Counted from the first letter of the stretch, positions 33,326 to 45,015 are shown. The stretch: DNA of 64,000 nucleotides from Ampullaceana balthica (GCA_944989445.1 CALYLW010000180.1:186001-250000); one strand, 5' to 3'. Numbers and translations: made by a program. The notes: generated by a model not told the origin, from the sequence alone.

Positions 33326-33889
33326 TTTACTTTACCCCTGATACCTCCTGGTGCTTTACTTTACCTCTGATACCTCCTGGTGCTTTACTTTACCCCTGAT
33401 ATCTCCTGGTGCTTTACTTTACCTCTGATACCTCCTGGTGCTTTACTTTACCCCTGATACCTCCTGGTGCTTTACTTTACTACTGATACCTCCTGGTGCT
33501 TTACTTTACCCCTGATACCTCCTGGTGCTTTACTTTACCTCTGATACCTCCTGGTGCTTTACTTTACCCCTGATACCTCCTGGTGCTTTACTTTACCCCT
33601 GATACCTCCTGGTGCTTTACTTTACTCCCTGATACCTCCTGGTGCTTTACTTTACCTCTGATACCTCCTGGTGCTTTACTTTACTCCTGATACCTCCTGG
33701 TGCTTTACTTTACCCTCTGATACCTCCTGGTGCTTTACTTTACCCCTGATACCTCCTGGTGCTTTACTTTACCCCTGATACCTCCTTGTGCTTTACTTTA
33801 CCCCTGATACCTCCTGGTGCTTTACTTTACTCCCTGATACCTCCTGGTGCTTTACTTTACCCCTGATACCTCCTGATGCTTTACTTTAC
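33326..33889. repeat. 29-bp minisatellite (~19 copies) starting at a splice donor
   Basis: Same unit as 16480-19428 (core GATACCTCCTGGTGCTTTAC), in gene B's first intron. It ends at the exon-0 donor (minus strand AGAAG|GTAAAGTAAAGC). Confidence 0.97.
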
Positions 33890-33976
33890 CTTCTTTTACT
33901 TGATCGTGATTGACGCCTTCCGTCGGGTGAGCTTGGTGTCAAAGGTGACCTTGACCTATCTCTGGAACCCAGACAT
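33890..33976 (-). pseudogene. Membrane-protein gene B, exon 0, start out of frame
   Basis: The minus strand keeps SRDRSRSPLTPSSPDGRRQS followed by RSSKR up to a phase-2 donor AGAAG|GTAAAG, matching gene A's SRERSRSPLRSPDRRRR. The ATG at the homologous place is in another frame and reaches a stop after six codons, so this copy cannot start as A does. With the two stops in exon 3, gene B appears to be a pseudogene. A frame open on the plus strand across this region is likely incidental. Confidence 0.5.
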
Positions 33977-33979
33977 TGA

Positions 33980-34655
33980 ATGGATCGTCCGAAAGAACAA
34001 TTTTACACTCGGAGATGGTTTTCTTACAGGAAATTTTATCTTTAGGCTCAATATCAGCTGTGGCAGCAATACAACTTTCAAGTTACCACTTCAAGCCGTC
34101 ATGCAGCCTCAAGTCGTTTTAACAATTTTGGATTTTAGGATTCCGGAAACAAGTCGTTCGAGCTGTAAAACATATTTTTTGAACGTGAGAACCTGAGCAA
34201 CAAGTCGCTAGATTGTGAATTCATTATAGTCTAAATTCAACGAACATAATTCATCCCCAGCCAATCTAATGTATTAAATATTCCGAATTTGGGAAAAGAC
34301 AAAAAATGAAAACTTTGCAGTGATCTCTTCCACTGTACTAGTTAGTGTCATTGCTGACAAGGGAGGGTTCTAGGGAAGACCAAGGGAAGTTGGTGCTGGC
34401 GAACCTTTTTGGGGCCGCTTGCCCAAAATTCAATTAAAATTAAAAGCTACTTTTATATAACAAAGTGCCAACACAAAGTGCCAGCGCAGTGGTTTGATTA
34501 AGGAATTAATGTTATAGTTGAGTGCCGGCTGATGAGGCTCTGCGTGCCGTCTTTGGCACGCGTGGGATATGTTCGCTATCACTAACCTAGAATCATATGT
34601 GGGGATAACTTCATTTATCCTAACACCTTTAACCTGTGTTACATAGAGAAATATA
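33980..34655. other. No clear feature
   Basis: Unique sequence upstream of gene B. GGAACCTTTTTGGGGCCGC and TGCCGTCTTTGGCACGCGTGG near 34400-34565 look like decayed hAT ends, but I could not pair them. Confidence 0.4.
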
Positions 34656-34659
34656 TAGA

Positions 34660-34920
34660 GAGACTGGAGAGGACAGACTGAGAGAACAGCTTCATAAAAT
34701 TCATTGGTGGAGAATATTCACAATTGACAAGAGTAACATCGTTAGGTAAATCACTAAACCTAGAAGCACTATAGACTATAGGATAGATGAACAAAGAGCA
34801 TAGAAGTAATAATACATGAAGTATTAAATTAAATATAACACAATAATTATATAAAAATATTAGAACACTCAGACATAGAGAAAATATTCTTGTTCCATTC
34901 GCAAAAATACATTTTAAAAA
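34660..34920 (+). pseudogene. LINE 3' coding fragment (CR1/L2-like)
   Basis: The plus strand reads SLGKSLNLEAL and MNKEHRSNN with stops, then ENILVPFAKIHF, paralleling SLNLETLEDRRTKSK and NTFLIPYARTN of the better copy at 39885-40176. It is truncated at an A-rich tract. Confidence 0.6.
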
Positions 34921-35010
34921 AAAACAAACAAACAAACAGACAAATAAAAAAACAAAACAAAAAACAACAAATCAACTTAAATTTAGAAGGAATGTAAATT
35001 ATAAGATATT

Positions 35011-35282
35011 GGTAAAAGCAAAGAGAATGGTGCGCTCGATAAATGGTAATTTTGGCTGCTATATTTGTTTTTTTCTATTTTAATTTAAAAAATAGACAAC
35101 TAAACCTAACCCAGACCCTAAAATTACAACCTTAATTACGTTTATGGATAAAAATAATTGGACTTATTCCCTTTTTAAGTGTAATAAATACAACATTTCA
35201 TTCCCGGGAGTACGCGCTTATCTTTATCCATAAACGTAATTAAGGTTGTAGTTTTGAGCGCACCGTTCTCTTTGCTTTAGCC
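35011..35282. mobile_element. MITE, copy 2 of the 19429 family
   Basis: Inverted ends GGTAAAAGCAAAGAGAATGG and (reverse complement of right end) GGCTAAAGCAAAGAGAACGG, about 85-90% alike to 19429-19682. It is not at the homologous position, so it is a separate insertion. Confidence 0.8.
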
Positions 35283-35439
35283 TACTACGATCAACTATCA
35301 ATATATACAAAGACATTGAATATTTTTTGTAAACATCATTTTTTTTTAGGACATTGAATAATCTCCAACCATCTTTCTTATTAAATTACTAGCTATTGAA
35401 TTTCGACATACCTCACTATTCTTAGTAGATTCTTACCAA

Positions 35440-35752
35440 TGCCGTATACTTAATGTCTGAAGTGATGAAGATTAAAACTGCCATAAGCATAAAGAAATGT
35501 TCATTCAGAGTGCTTTTTGGTGGCTAAAATAAAAGTTCTGAGATATTTCCACTCTCTTCAAGTGCAATGTATAATTGTGGTGCGCACTAATTTTTGGGGT
35601 TCAACCAAACAACTTGACTTACAAGAGAAAAAAAATTGTCCTTGCTAAATTGAACTGCATCAATTGCTCTTGCCCTAACAAACCTTAGCTGATTGTTCTT
35701 CCTCAACTGAACTGTAGCAAAAGAATATTAATACTGTTCCCTCCTTACTTCT
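35440..35752. other. Duplicate of 19930-20210
   Basis: Non-coding sequence upstream of gene B matching that upstream of gene A, at roughly 85% by eye. Confidence 0.6.
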
Positions 35753-35761
35753 CATTACATG

Positions 35762-36002
35762 CAGGGCCGTCTTAACGCATAGGCCAGTTGGGCATTTGCC
35801 CGGGGGCCCACGAGCATAGGGGCCCTATGCGAATATGTTGTAGGGTTTTAACAACAATTTTGTTGAAATTAGTTTAGTGATAATAAAATAAATAATGCAT
35901 TATTTTTTAATATTATCAACCAATTATTTTTTTCTTCCTGCGGGGGGAGGGGGTAGCACTCTTTCTTTGTCCGGGGCCCGAAATTGTGTAAAGACGGCTC
36001 TG
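35762..36002. mobile_element. 241-bp hAT-type MITE with target duplication
   Basis: Ends CAGGGCCGTCTTAACGC and (reverse complement of right end) CAGAGCCGTCTTTACAC. Perfect 8-bp duplications ATTACATG flank it at 35754-35761 and 36003-36010. The duplicate unit has uninterrupted CATTACATGTCT at about 20217. Confidence 0.93.
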
Positions 36003-36039
36003 ATTACATGTCTCCTTATTTGCCTTTCTTTAACATGTC

Positions 36040-36465
36040 TCATACATGCCTCCTATACATATGTCTTACATATCTCCTTTACATATGTCTTACATGTCAC
36101 CTTTACATATGTCATACATCTCTCCTTTACATATGTCTTACATGTCACCTTTACATATGTCATACATGTCTTCTTTACATATGTCTTACATCTCTCCTTT
36201 ACATATGTCTTACATACCTCCTTTACATATGTCTTACATGCCTCCTTTACATATGTCTTACATATCTCCTTTACATATGTCTTACATGCCTCCTTTACAT
36301 ATGAATTACATCTCTCCTTTACATATGTAAAGGAGGCTTGTAAGACATATGTAAAGGAGATATGTAAGACATATGTAAAGGAGGCATGTAAGACATATGT
36401 AAAGGAGGTGTGTAAGACATATGTAAAGGAGAGATGTATGACATGTAAAGAAGACATGTATGACA
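36040..36465. repeat. 22-bp array with a head-to-head inversion
   Basis: About 12 units with core CTCCTTTACATATGTCTTAC run forward to about 36312. After the junction CTCCTTTACATATGTAAAGG the same unit runs in reverse complement to about 36465. The array resumes forward at 36875-37010 and 37895-38095, separated by LINE fragments. Frames on both strands are repeat shadows. Confidence 0.95.
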
Positions 36466-36469
36466 TATG

Positions 36470-36872
36470 GCGAGCTCCAGCATGGCCAGCGGTCCCACGG
36501 TGGGCAAAAGAAACGCTACAAAGACACACTGAAAGTCTCACTGAAAGCGTTTGCCATAAACCCAGACACGTGGGAACTTGCTGCATTTGACCGTTCCACC
36601 TGGCGTTCTTCCATCCACGAAGGTGCCAGGTCATGCGAGGCAAACAGGATCACCTCAGCAGAAAAGAAGAGGCAAGCCCGAAAGGCCCGTGCTGTCAACC
36701 CTCCTGGAGATGTCCCACTCGCCCCTTGTCCCTTCTGTTCCCAAACCTTCCGTGCTAGGATCGGCCTCATCAGCCATCTGCGCACGCACAAACAAAACCA
36801 GTCCCAGCAACCCTCGGATGACTAGAGTAGTCTTCGTCGAATCGACGGACGAACAACAACAACAACAAGAAC
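36470..36872 (+). mobile_element. LINE 3' fragment 1 (zinc-finger C-terminus)
   Basis: An open frame gives YKDTLKVSLKAF, INPDTWELAAFDRSTWRSSI and, near the end, the C2H2 motif CPFCSQTFRARIGLISHLRT. A stop and a hairpin-like TCGTCGAATCGACGGACGA follow, then an (AAC)n tail. It is a 5'-truncated insertion of the family represented at 37017-37895, inside the 22-bp array. Confidence 0.85.
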
Positions 36873-37016
36873 AACATATGTCATACATGTCTCCTTACAT
36901 ATGTCTTACATTTCTCCTTACATTGTCATACATCTCTCCTTTACATATGTCTTACATCTCTCCTTTACATATGTCTTAGTGTTGATTAACATACATGTCT
37001 CCTTACATATGTCATA

Positions 37017-37895
37017 CATCAACACTAAGAAGACTGAGGTCTTCCATCAGCCTGCGCCTGGAAGGCCCTACGTAGAGCCCAACATCACTGTCAAAGGCCA
37101 GAGAATCAACACAGTGCACCGGTTCACATAACTAGGCAGCACACTGTCTCAAAATGTCACCATCGATGACGAAGTGAACGTCAGAATTGCCAGAGCCAGC
37201 TCCACTTTCGGCAGGTTGTACCCTAATGTCTGGAACAGAAGAGGCATTACCATCCAGACCACGCTGAAAGTGTTTAGGGCAGTGGTGCTCCCCACACTGC
37301 TATATGCTTGTGAAACTTGGACTGTTTATCAGCGCCATGCAAGAAAGCTTAACCACTTTCATATAACAAGCCTCAGGACGATTATCGGCATAAAGTGGCA
37401 TAACAAAATTCCAGACCAAGGCAGGTCTCCTCAGCATTTTCACCCTCCTGATGCAGACCCAGCTTCGCTGGGCAGGGCACGTTGTCCGAATGCCAGACGA
37501 GAGACTGCCAAAGAGAATCTTCTATGGTGATCTCCAGTATGGCCAGCGGTCCCACGGTGGGCAAAAGAAACGCTTCAAAGACACACTGAAAGCCTCAATG
37601 AAAGCGTTTGTCATCAATCCAGACACGTGGGAACGAGTTGCAATGGACCGATCCACCTGGCGCTCTTCCATCCACGAAGGTGCCAGGTCATGCGAGGCAA
37701 ACCTGATCACCGCCGCAGAAAAGAAGAGGTAAGCCCGAAAGGCCCATGCTGTCAACCCTCCAGGAGATGTCGCACTCGTCCCTTGTCCCTTCTGTTCCCG
37801 AACCTTCCGTGCAAGGATCGGCCTAATCAGCCATCTGCACACGCACAGACAACCCTCGGATGACTAGAGTGGTCCTCGTCGTATCGACGGACAAA
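37017..37895 (+). mobile_element. LINE 3' fragment 2 (RT end plus zinc finger)
   Basis: Reads VKGQRINTVHRFT, stop, LGSTLSQNVTIDDEVN, LLYACETWTVYQRHARKL, IIGIKWHNKIPDQ, a frameshift, QLRWAGHVVRMPDERLPK, DTWERVAMDRSTWRSSI and CPFCSRTFRARIGLISHLHT. The 3' end is CCTCGTCGTATCGACGGAC. A short inverted copy of its first bases (CTTAGTGTTGAT near 36975) precedes it, as in twin-priming. Confidence 0.85.
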
Positions 37896-38095
37896 CGAAC
37901 ATATGTCTAACATGTCTTCTTTACATATGTCTTACATTTCTCCTTACATATGTCTTACAAGTCTCATTTACATATGTCTTACATGTCTCCTTTACATATG
38001 TCTTACATGTCTCCTTTACATATGTCTTACATGTCTCCTTTACATATGTCTTACATGTCTCCATTACATATGTCTTACAAGTCTCATTTAATGCC
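37895..38095. repeat. 22-bp array, right part
   Basis: About eight forward units of the ACATATGTCTTACATGTCTC repeat, then unique sequence that matches 20260-20300 of the first unit. Confidence 0.93.
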
Positions 38096-38464
38096 TCCTC
38101 AAAGTCTTACATTCCTTCTCCTTACATGTTGACTTTTTATACGTCACCTCCTTATTTATTCAATATATAAATATATACATATATATATACACTGTATGTA
38201 CTATCCTCACGTATCCAATCCTTACATGCCATCTATTTACATGTTTGCTTTTTACATTTTACCCCCTTACATATCCTCTCCTTATACTTATATAGTTTTT
38301 AATATTACATGTCCCGTCCTTAATGGTTATCCCATTATGTTATATCCTTACATCTCGTGTATTTACATTTCTTCTCTTTTCCCCTTTATTAAATGTCTCC
38401 TTTTTTCAGTCCCTTGACACATTTGTCCTTATATAATATGTTTACAAATGTCTAAATCAACCGT

Positions 38465-39222
38465 TTAATTATTTGTTGACTGTAACACATGAAGTGAACT
38501 GTGGAGTTTGTTTGTTGACTGTGCCACATGAAGTGAACTGTGGAGTTTGTTTGTTGACTGTGCCACATGAAGTGAACTGTGGAGTTTGTTTGTTGACTGC
38601 ATCACATGAAGTGAACTGTGGAGCTTGTTTGTTGACTGTGCCACATGAAGTGGACTGTGGAGTTTGTTTGTTGACTGTGCCACATGAAGTGGACTGTGGA
38701 GTTTGTTTGTTGACTGTACCACATGAAGTGGACTGTGGAGTTTGTTTGTTGACTGTGCCACATGAAGTGGACTGTGGAGTTTGTTTGTTGACTGTGCCAC
38801 ATGGAGTGGACTGTGGAGTTTGTTTGTTGCCTGTACCACATGAAGTGGACTGTGGAGTTTGTTTGTTGACTGTGCCACATGAAGTGGACTGTGGAGTTTG
38901 TTTGTTGACTGGGCCACATGAAGTGAACTGTGGAGTTTGTTTGTTGACTGTGCCACATGAAGTGAACTGTGGAGTTTGTTTGTTGACTGTGCCACATGAA
39001 GTGAACTGTGGAGTTTGTTTGTTGACTGTACCACATGAAGTGAACTGTGGAGTTTCTTTGTGACTGTACACTGAGTAGCTGTGGAGTTTGTTTGTTGACT
39101 GTTCCACATGAAGACGACTGTGGAGTTTGTTTGTTGGCTGTGGCACATGAAGTGAACTATGGAGTTTCTTTGTTGACTGCACAACATAAAGTGGACTGTG
39201 GAGTTTGTTTGTATTTTTATGT
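38465..39222. repeat. 39-bp minisatellite (~18 copies)
   Basis: The unit has core CACATGAAGTGAACTGTGGA and a length that is a multiple of three, so it is open in several frames on both strands (LLTVPHEVNCGVC on plus, NKLHSPLHVAQST on minus). These are not genes. The first unit has only three diverged copies here. Confidence 0.97.
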
Positions 39223-39669
39223 TGTACCTTTTAGCAGTAAAATTTAAATTTAGTTTATTATTGGTATTGATAGAGTCGACACAACAGTGATAGCACAACT
39301 ACAACATCTGTATCAAGCCCTCGGTTCTAACAGCACATGAGCACAGCTAAGGGACTACTCAACTATAATGTAAACAAACAACTGGCTGTCTGAATTTTTT
39401 TTTGAGAAGATTTTTTGTCATTCATTTTGAGTAATATTAGTATTAAAAAGTATTCTTTGCTTTTGAATTCTTTCCAGGTAGCAAAGAAAGGTTTTTAAAA
39501 CTTTCAAGTATTATTATTTAATAAAAATTAATATACAAGCAACCAAGCCCATCCAAGGACGTTCCGCCACCGTTCGGTGGCATGTAGTAACTCCCGTCCA
39601 ACAGTCGTCTCGACCGGCATACATGTGCATCACGTCAAAAATACTTTTCATTATAGTTAAAATAAATAA

Positions 39670-39866
39670 CTCGTAAAAACAGAGCTTTTGACTATAAATC
39701 CCAACGCACATAACTCAAAATAAAGTCTTGGAAGAAATACTGCGCCAAAAATAACTCGTTTTGAACGTCCGCGTAAACTTGATATGATTGGCTGTAGGAG
39801 TCATGTGTTTGAGAGACCAATCGCTATAGATGACGGGACAGAACTTAGCCTTTTATTAGTATAGAA
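39670..39866. repeat. Interspersed repeat fragment
   Basis: ACTCGTAAAAACAGAGCTTT matches the ends of the 28-kb and 43-kb element family, and TTTTGAACGTCCGCGTAAAC matches the 3318 and 40250 repeats. It looks like a mosaic of the two families. Confidence 0.5.
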
Positions 39867-39879
39867 GGATAATTTGCTA

Positions 39880-40250
39880 TGCATTAGTTAAATCATTAAA
39901 CCTTGAAACACTAGAGGATAGAAGAACCAAGAGCAAAGTAGTAATCATACATAAAGCAATTAATTCTAATTTAGAAATACAACACAAAGATAACTTAATA
40001 CAACCCTCAGATAGACATAAGGATAAAAACACCTTTCTTATTCCGTATGCAAGAACAAACACATACAAGTTTTCCTTCTTCCCGTCCGGAATTCGGGCGT
40101 GGAATGGGTTGCCTGAAGAATCCAGGAAAACCAACACTTTATCAACATTTAAATCTCTAATCAAAATGCAGGACTAAACACAAACCATAGATAAGCGTAG
40201 GACGCAATAATCTTCTGTATAGAAGGAGCGTCTGTAAACAGATAAGATAA
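39880..40250 (+). pseudogene. CR1/L2-like LINE 3' end
   Basis: The plus strand reads KSLNLETLEDRRTKSKVVII, FLIPYARTNTYKFSFFPSGI, RAWNGLPEESRKTNTLSTFK and a stop, the usual C-terminus of CR1/L2-type reverse transcriptases. A 3' tail follows with GGACGCAATAATCTTCTGTA and AGATAAGATAAG. The tail is shared with the SINE copies at 33091 and 59218. Confidence 0.8.
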
Positions 40251-40513
40251 GTATGTTCGTTCGTTCGTAACGCTATTTGCGCACCGCTAAAAAAAAAGCC
40301 TTGAAAAAAATTACTGAAGCAAAAATAGATCATTTCGAACGTCCGCATAAAATTGCTTAATTTGGAAATGAGATTTAATTTTTCTCTCTCTGTCTCTTAA
40401 TTTTTGATTATTTACTATACGCCTTTCGGGCAAAAGGGACAAATATATGAATATATATTTATTTTGAAATATAATTGAAAACTTCCCTCATTTCTGTTGG
40501 GTAATACACTAGT
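40250..40513. repeat. Interspersed repeat, copy 2
   Basis: Same family as 3318-3578: ATTTCGAACGTCCGCAT, GAAAACTTCC and GGGTAATACACTAGT in the same order. Confidence 0.6.
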
Positions 40514-41515
40514 TATATACATATTTTCTAATTTTATGAGGTTTTAAAGGTTGTATTTCTTACTTTCATGTTACCTCAACCGTTCACTCCACGACAATTT
40601 TCCCCTTTCCATTTTTTTTTAAAGGGACCCTGATTTCTTAAGACGATGTTTTCATGTTTTGTTGTGAATATTTTGTTTTGTGAGTAAACTGATGTACCAA
40701 AAATCAAAGCAAATTTTTACCAAACGTTTTTAACAAACATATGCAGTAATAATTTTTCACATGCTACAAACACACATCATTATGTAGCAGTACTAACGTG
40801 TTTGTGTTAATTTTTTATGTTGTGAAAATGACTAAAAACAAACTACAAATTAAAAAAAACAAAACAAACAATATCATACAATAAACAAAATTCAACAATA
40901 TTTAAGATATACATTCTCAATATCTTTTTAATGTGATGGGTAAACATCTACAGCATTAATCTATGTTTGATGTAAGTTAAACATCTACAGCATTAATCTA
41001 TGTTTGATGTAAGATGGTGCATCATCACCAATACTAATGTCTTCTTAAGTGATTAATAAACTACACATTTAAACCAAGGAAATATTCGACCTAAAACAAT
41101 TTAAAACCGAGACCTTTCGATTATTTAACTGAGGTTCAGCAAAACAGCCTTGAAAGGTCAATGTATATTTGTGGATGAGTAACAGAAAGGACAAAATTAA
41201 TATCTTTAAGATTCGGTGATGGCTGGGAAGTTGGCTTGTTTATCTTGACAGACTTTTTAATAATGTTACAATACATTTTTTCCTATTTAAACGTGTTTTT
41301 ATGGGAAATAGTCAGTGTCAAGCTGACCTTTCGGTTGAGTTATGAGGAATTCGGAATTGTGTATTACTTATTTATTAATTATATTCTTATTTATCAATTT
41401 TGTTCGCCAAATTTTTTCAAGATTTAAATATAATAGTGTGGTTCTTTTGCATGGCTTTCTTGAGATTAATTTCTTAGATTTGGTGCTTGGCATCAGACGA
41501 GGAGTTCACAAGCTC
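40514..41515. other. Duplicated non-coding sequence downstream of gene C
   Basis: Matches 24340-25480 of the first unit without the 24.78-kb SINE fragment (ATATTTAAGATATACATTCT, CTACAGCATTAATCTATGTT). Two short plus-strand frames at 41236-41524 have no support. Confidence 0.6.
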
Positions 41516-41520
41516 TGCTG

Positions 41521-41612
41521 CTAGTAGTACAGCTCGCTATCGTTGTATGAACTGAAGCCAACTGCTGGCCTAGAACACCCGGGCCAAGAACAGCGGGGTA
41601 CCGATTGCAAGG
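41521..41612 (-). CDS. Membrane-protein gene C, exon 4 (C-terminus)
   Basis: Acceptor ACTGTGCAG, phase 1 in, stop TAG at 41521-41523. It encodes LQSVPRCSWPGCSRPAVGFS and SYNDSELYY. Compared with gene B it is seven residues longer near the start and keeps PGC-RP, SSYND and the final YY. The two Cys residues could form a disulphide or lipidation site; this is inference. Confidence 0.7.
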
Positions 41613-41749
41613 CTGCACAGTAAGGACGAAAGTTATGAGAAGATTTAATCTCGTTAGTGACTAGCACACAACTCAAAAATATTTAGTTCTAGCATACTTA
41701 TCAAACATCTTTACAATCTGAATTACAACATGAGTTACACTTACATTAC

Positions 41750-41885
41750 ATACAACACGACGTTCTTACAACCTGACTTAAATACAACCTGACTTAAATA
41801 CAACCTGACTTAAATACAACCCGATTTACATACAACCTGACTTAAGCACAATCTGACTTACAACCCTACCTTCAAGCTCACTGAC
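41750..41885. repeat. Degenerate ACAACCTGACTTAAAT repeat
   Basis: About six short irregular units leading into the 29-bp array. Confidence 0.7.
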
Positions 41886-42694
41886 AATCTAACAACCTAC
41901 ATTAACTTACAATCTGATTAACAACCTACATTAACTTACAATCTGATTAACAACCTACATTAACTTACAATCTGATTAAAAACCTACATTAACTTACAAT
42001 ATGATTAACAACCTACATTAACTTACAATCTGACTAACAACCTACATTAACTTACAATCTGACTAACAACCTACATTAACTTACAATCTGACTAACAACC
42101 TACATTAACTTACAATCTGATTAACAACCTACATTAACTTACAATCTGACTAACAACCTACATTAACTTACAATCTGACTAACAAACCTACATTAACTTA
42201 CAATCTGATTAACAACCTACATTAACTTACAATCTGACTAACAACCTACATTAACTTACAATCTGACTAACAACCTACATTAACTTACAATCTGACTAAC
42301 AACCTACATTAACTTACAATCTGACTAACAACCTACATTAACTTACAATCTGATTAACAACCTACATTAACTTACAATCTGACTAACAACCTACATTAAC
42401 TTACAATCTGACTAACAACCTACATTAACTTACAATCTGACTAACAACCTACATTAACTTACAATCTGATTAACAACCTACATTAACTTACAATCTGACT
42501 AACAACCTACATTAACTTACAATCTGACTAACAACCTACATTAACTTACAATCTGATTAACAACCTACATTAACTTACAATCTGATTAACAACCTACATT
42601 AACTTACAATCTGATTAACAACCTACATTAACTTACAATCTGACTAACAACCTACATTAACTTACAATCTGATTAACAACCTACATTAACTTAC
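41885..42694. repeat. 29-bp minisatellite (~27 copies) starting at a splice donor
   Basis: Homologous to 25612-27014 but with AACAACC in place of AACAGCC and mixed GACTAAC/GATTAAC variants. It begins exactly at the exon-3 donor of gene C (minus strand GATT|GTAAGTTAATG), and each unit repeats ATTGTAAGTTAATG. Confidence 0.97.
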
Positions 42695-42777
42695 AATCAT
42701 TCGTAAAATCATCCCCATCAAACAGGCTTGACGATCTCCGATTTCTCGATGCAGATGACTTCTTAGAGCTAGAGGAT
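42695..42777 (-). CDS. Membrane-protein gene C, exon 3
   Basis: Acceptor TCTCTGACAG, donor ATT|GTAAGT, 83 bases, phase 2 in and phase 1 out. The open frame reads SSSSKKSSASRNRRSSSLF and DGDDFTND: a Ser/Arg-rich stretch and then an acidic end, as in gene A exon 3. It is the intact counterpart of the stop-containing gene B exon. Confidence 0.7.
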
Positions 42778-43238
42778 CTGTCAGAGAAATTAAATTGATA
42801 AAGAAAGAGTGTCAAGAGAAAATTACGAAATATGGGTTTCAAATTACTAATAACAAATCATTGGTCCATTTAATATACAAGTTGCTAAGTCTAGAATTGT
42901 TTTTTTTTCTTAGGAAAAAAATTGTATAATCTTAATTTTGTAAGATTTTACCAAGTTTCAATTCTTTTATACTCACAACCTTATTAATAATCTTTTGTTT
43001 TAAATTAGCCCCCCCCCCGTCCTTTCCATATTAAGCCGTCTATTTGCCTCCACCGTCCCTAACGCAAAGCCCCAGGTCCCAATAGAGGTGAGTGTCTGCA
43101 GCGCAGCCAGAGAGAGAGAGCCATGCCATTCATCTAGCTAATCAGCCAGTCGGTCAGCCGGACATACAGCTAGCCAGTCAGAAAGTTAATCATCTAGTAC
43201 AGCGGTCCCAACCCTTTTTTTCGGGTGGTTACTCTTTT

Positions 43239-43832
43239 TAAATCCCTTATATTAACTTCACCGCCGTCTCTCTCTGTCTGTCTGTCTCTCTCTCTGTCTC
43301 TCTCTCATCATCTCATGGGCTCGGCGGGCGGAAAAACAAAAGTCGAAAATGACCCACTTCCAATGATCCGATCGAACTGAAATTTGGCACACGGACCCGT
43401 CTTACCTAACAATGCATCGTATCAAAATTTCAGATCGATCGAACGTACCGTAATTAAATTAATGCATTTTTAGTTTATCCTTATATGAGGTATGTAATTT
43501 TAATTCACGATTTGTTATTGTTTTTTTGCCACGTGAAAGTTTGAGCATTGAGGCGACCCAACGAAACGACGGTGCGCTTTTGTTTACATTTTACGTGTCA
43601 CTCTGAGCTCGGTCAAGCGAATCGGTGACCAGACTTTTCCCCTCTCCCCCCCACCCACCCCTCCCCCCCCACTAGGGTTATGATGCAAAGTTGAGTTAAG
43701 ACAGATTCAGTCTGTAAATGTTTGAATATAATCAATACTTTTAGTTATGTCTCATCTATAAGGGATTTATAGTCAAAAACTTTGTTTTTACGGGGTTGTT
43801 TAATTAAATCCCTTATATTAACTTCACCGGCG

Positions 43833-43870
<38 letters not shown>

Positions 43871-44399
43871 ATCATCTCATGGGCTCGGCGGGCGGAAAAA
43901 CAGAAGTCAAAAATGACCCACTTCCAATGATCCGATCGAACTGAAATTTGGCACACGGACCCGTCTTACCTAACAATGCATCGTATCAAAATTTCAGATC
44001 GATCGAACGTACCGTAATTAAATTAATGCATTTTTAGTTTATCCTTATATGAGGTATGTAATTTAAATTCACGATTTGTTATTGTTTTTTTGCCACGTGA
44101 AAGTTTGAGCATTGAGGCGACCCAACGAAACGACGGTGCGCTTTTGTTTACATTTTACGTGTCACTCTGAGCTCGGTCAAGCGAATCGGTGACCAGACTT
44201 TTCCCCTCTCCCCCCCACCCACCCCTCCCCCCCCCCACTAGGGTTATGATGCAAAGTTGAGTTAAGACAGATTCAGTCTGTAAATGTTTGAAATATAATC
44301 AATACTTTTAGTTATGTCTCATCTATAAGGGATTTATAGTCAAAAACTTTGTTTTTAAGGGGTTTGTTTAATTAAATCCCTTATATTAACTTCACCGGC

Positions 44400-44439
<40 letters not shown>

Positions 44440-44969
44440 CTCATGGGCTCGGCGGGCGGAAAAACAGAAGTCAAAAATGACCCACTTCCAATGATCCGAT
44501 CGAACTGAAATTTTGCACACGGACCCGTCTTACCTAACAATGCATCGTATCAAAATTTCAGATCGATCGAACGTACCGTAATTAAATTAATGCATTTTTA
44601 GTTTATCCTTATATGAGGTATGTAATTTAAAATCACGATTTGTTATTGTTTTTTTGCCACGTGAAAGTTTGAGCATTGAGACGACCCAACGAAACGACGG
44701 TGCGCTTTTGTTTACATTTTACGTGTCACTCTGAGCTCGGTCAAGCGAATCGGTGACCAGACTTTTCCCCTCTCCCCCTCCCACCCACCCCTCCCCCCAC
44801 CCCTCCCCCCCTAGGGTTATGAAGCAAACTTGTGTTAAGACAGATTCAGTCTGTAAATGTTTGAAAATAATCAATACTGTTAGTTATGTCTCATATATAA
44901 GGGATTTATAGTCAAAAACTTTGTTTTTACGGGTTTGTTTTTTAAATCCCTTATATTAACTTCACCGGC

Positions 44970-45015
<46 letters not shown>

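Noticed and set aside
33876..34196. Plus-strand 106-codon frame (LTYLWNPDIEWIVRKN)
   Set aside because: It starts in satellite and overlaps the conserved minus-strand exon-0 remnant. No homologous plus frame in the sister copy at 19.75 kb.
35895..36643. 231- and 196-codon frames with FTYVLH/KTYVKE repeats
   Set aside because: Shadow of the inverted 22-bp satellite and adjoining LINE piece.
38465..39298. 277-, 237- and 196-codon frames
   Set aside because: Shadow of the 39-bp satellite, open in several frames at once.
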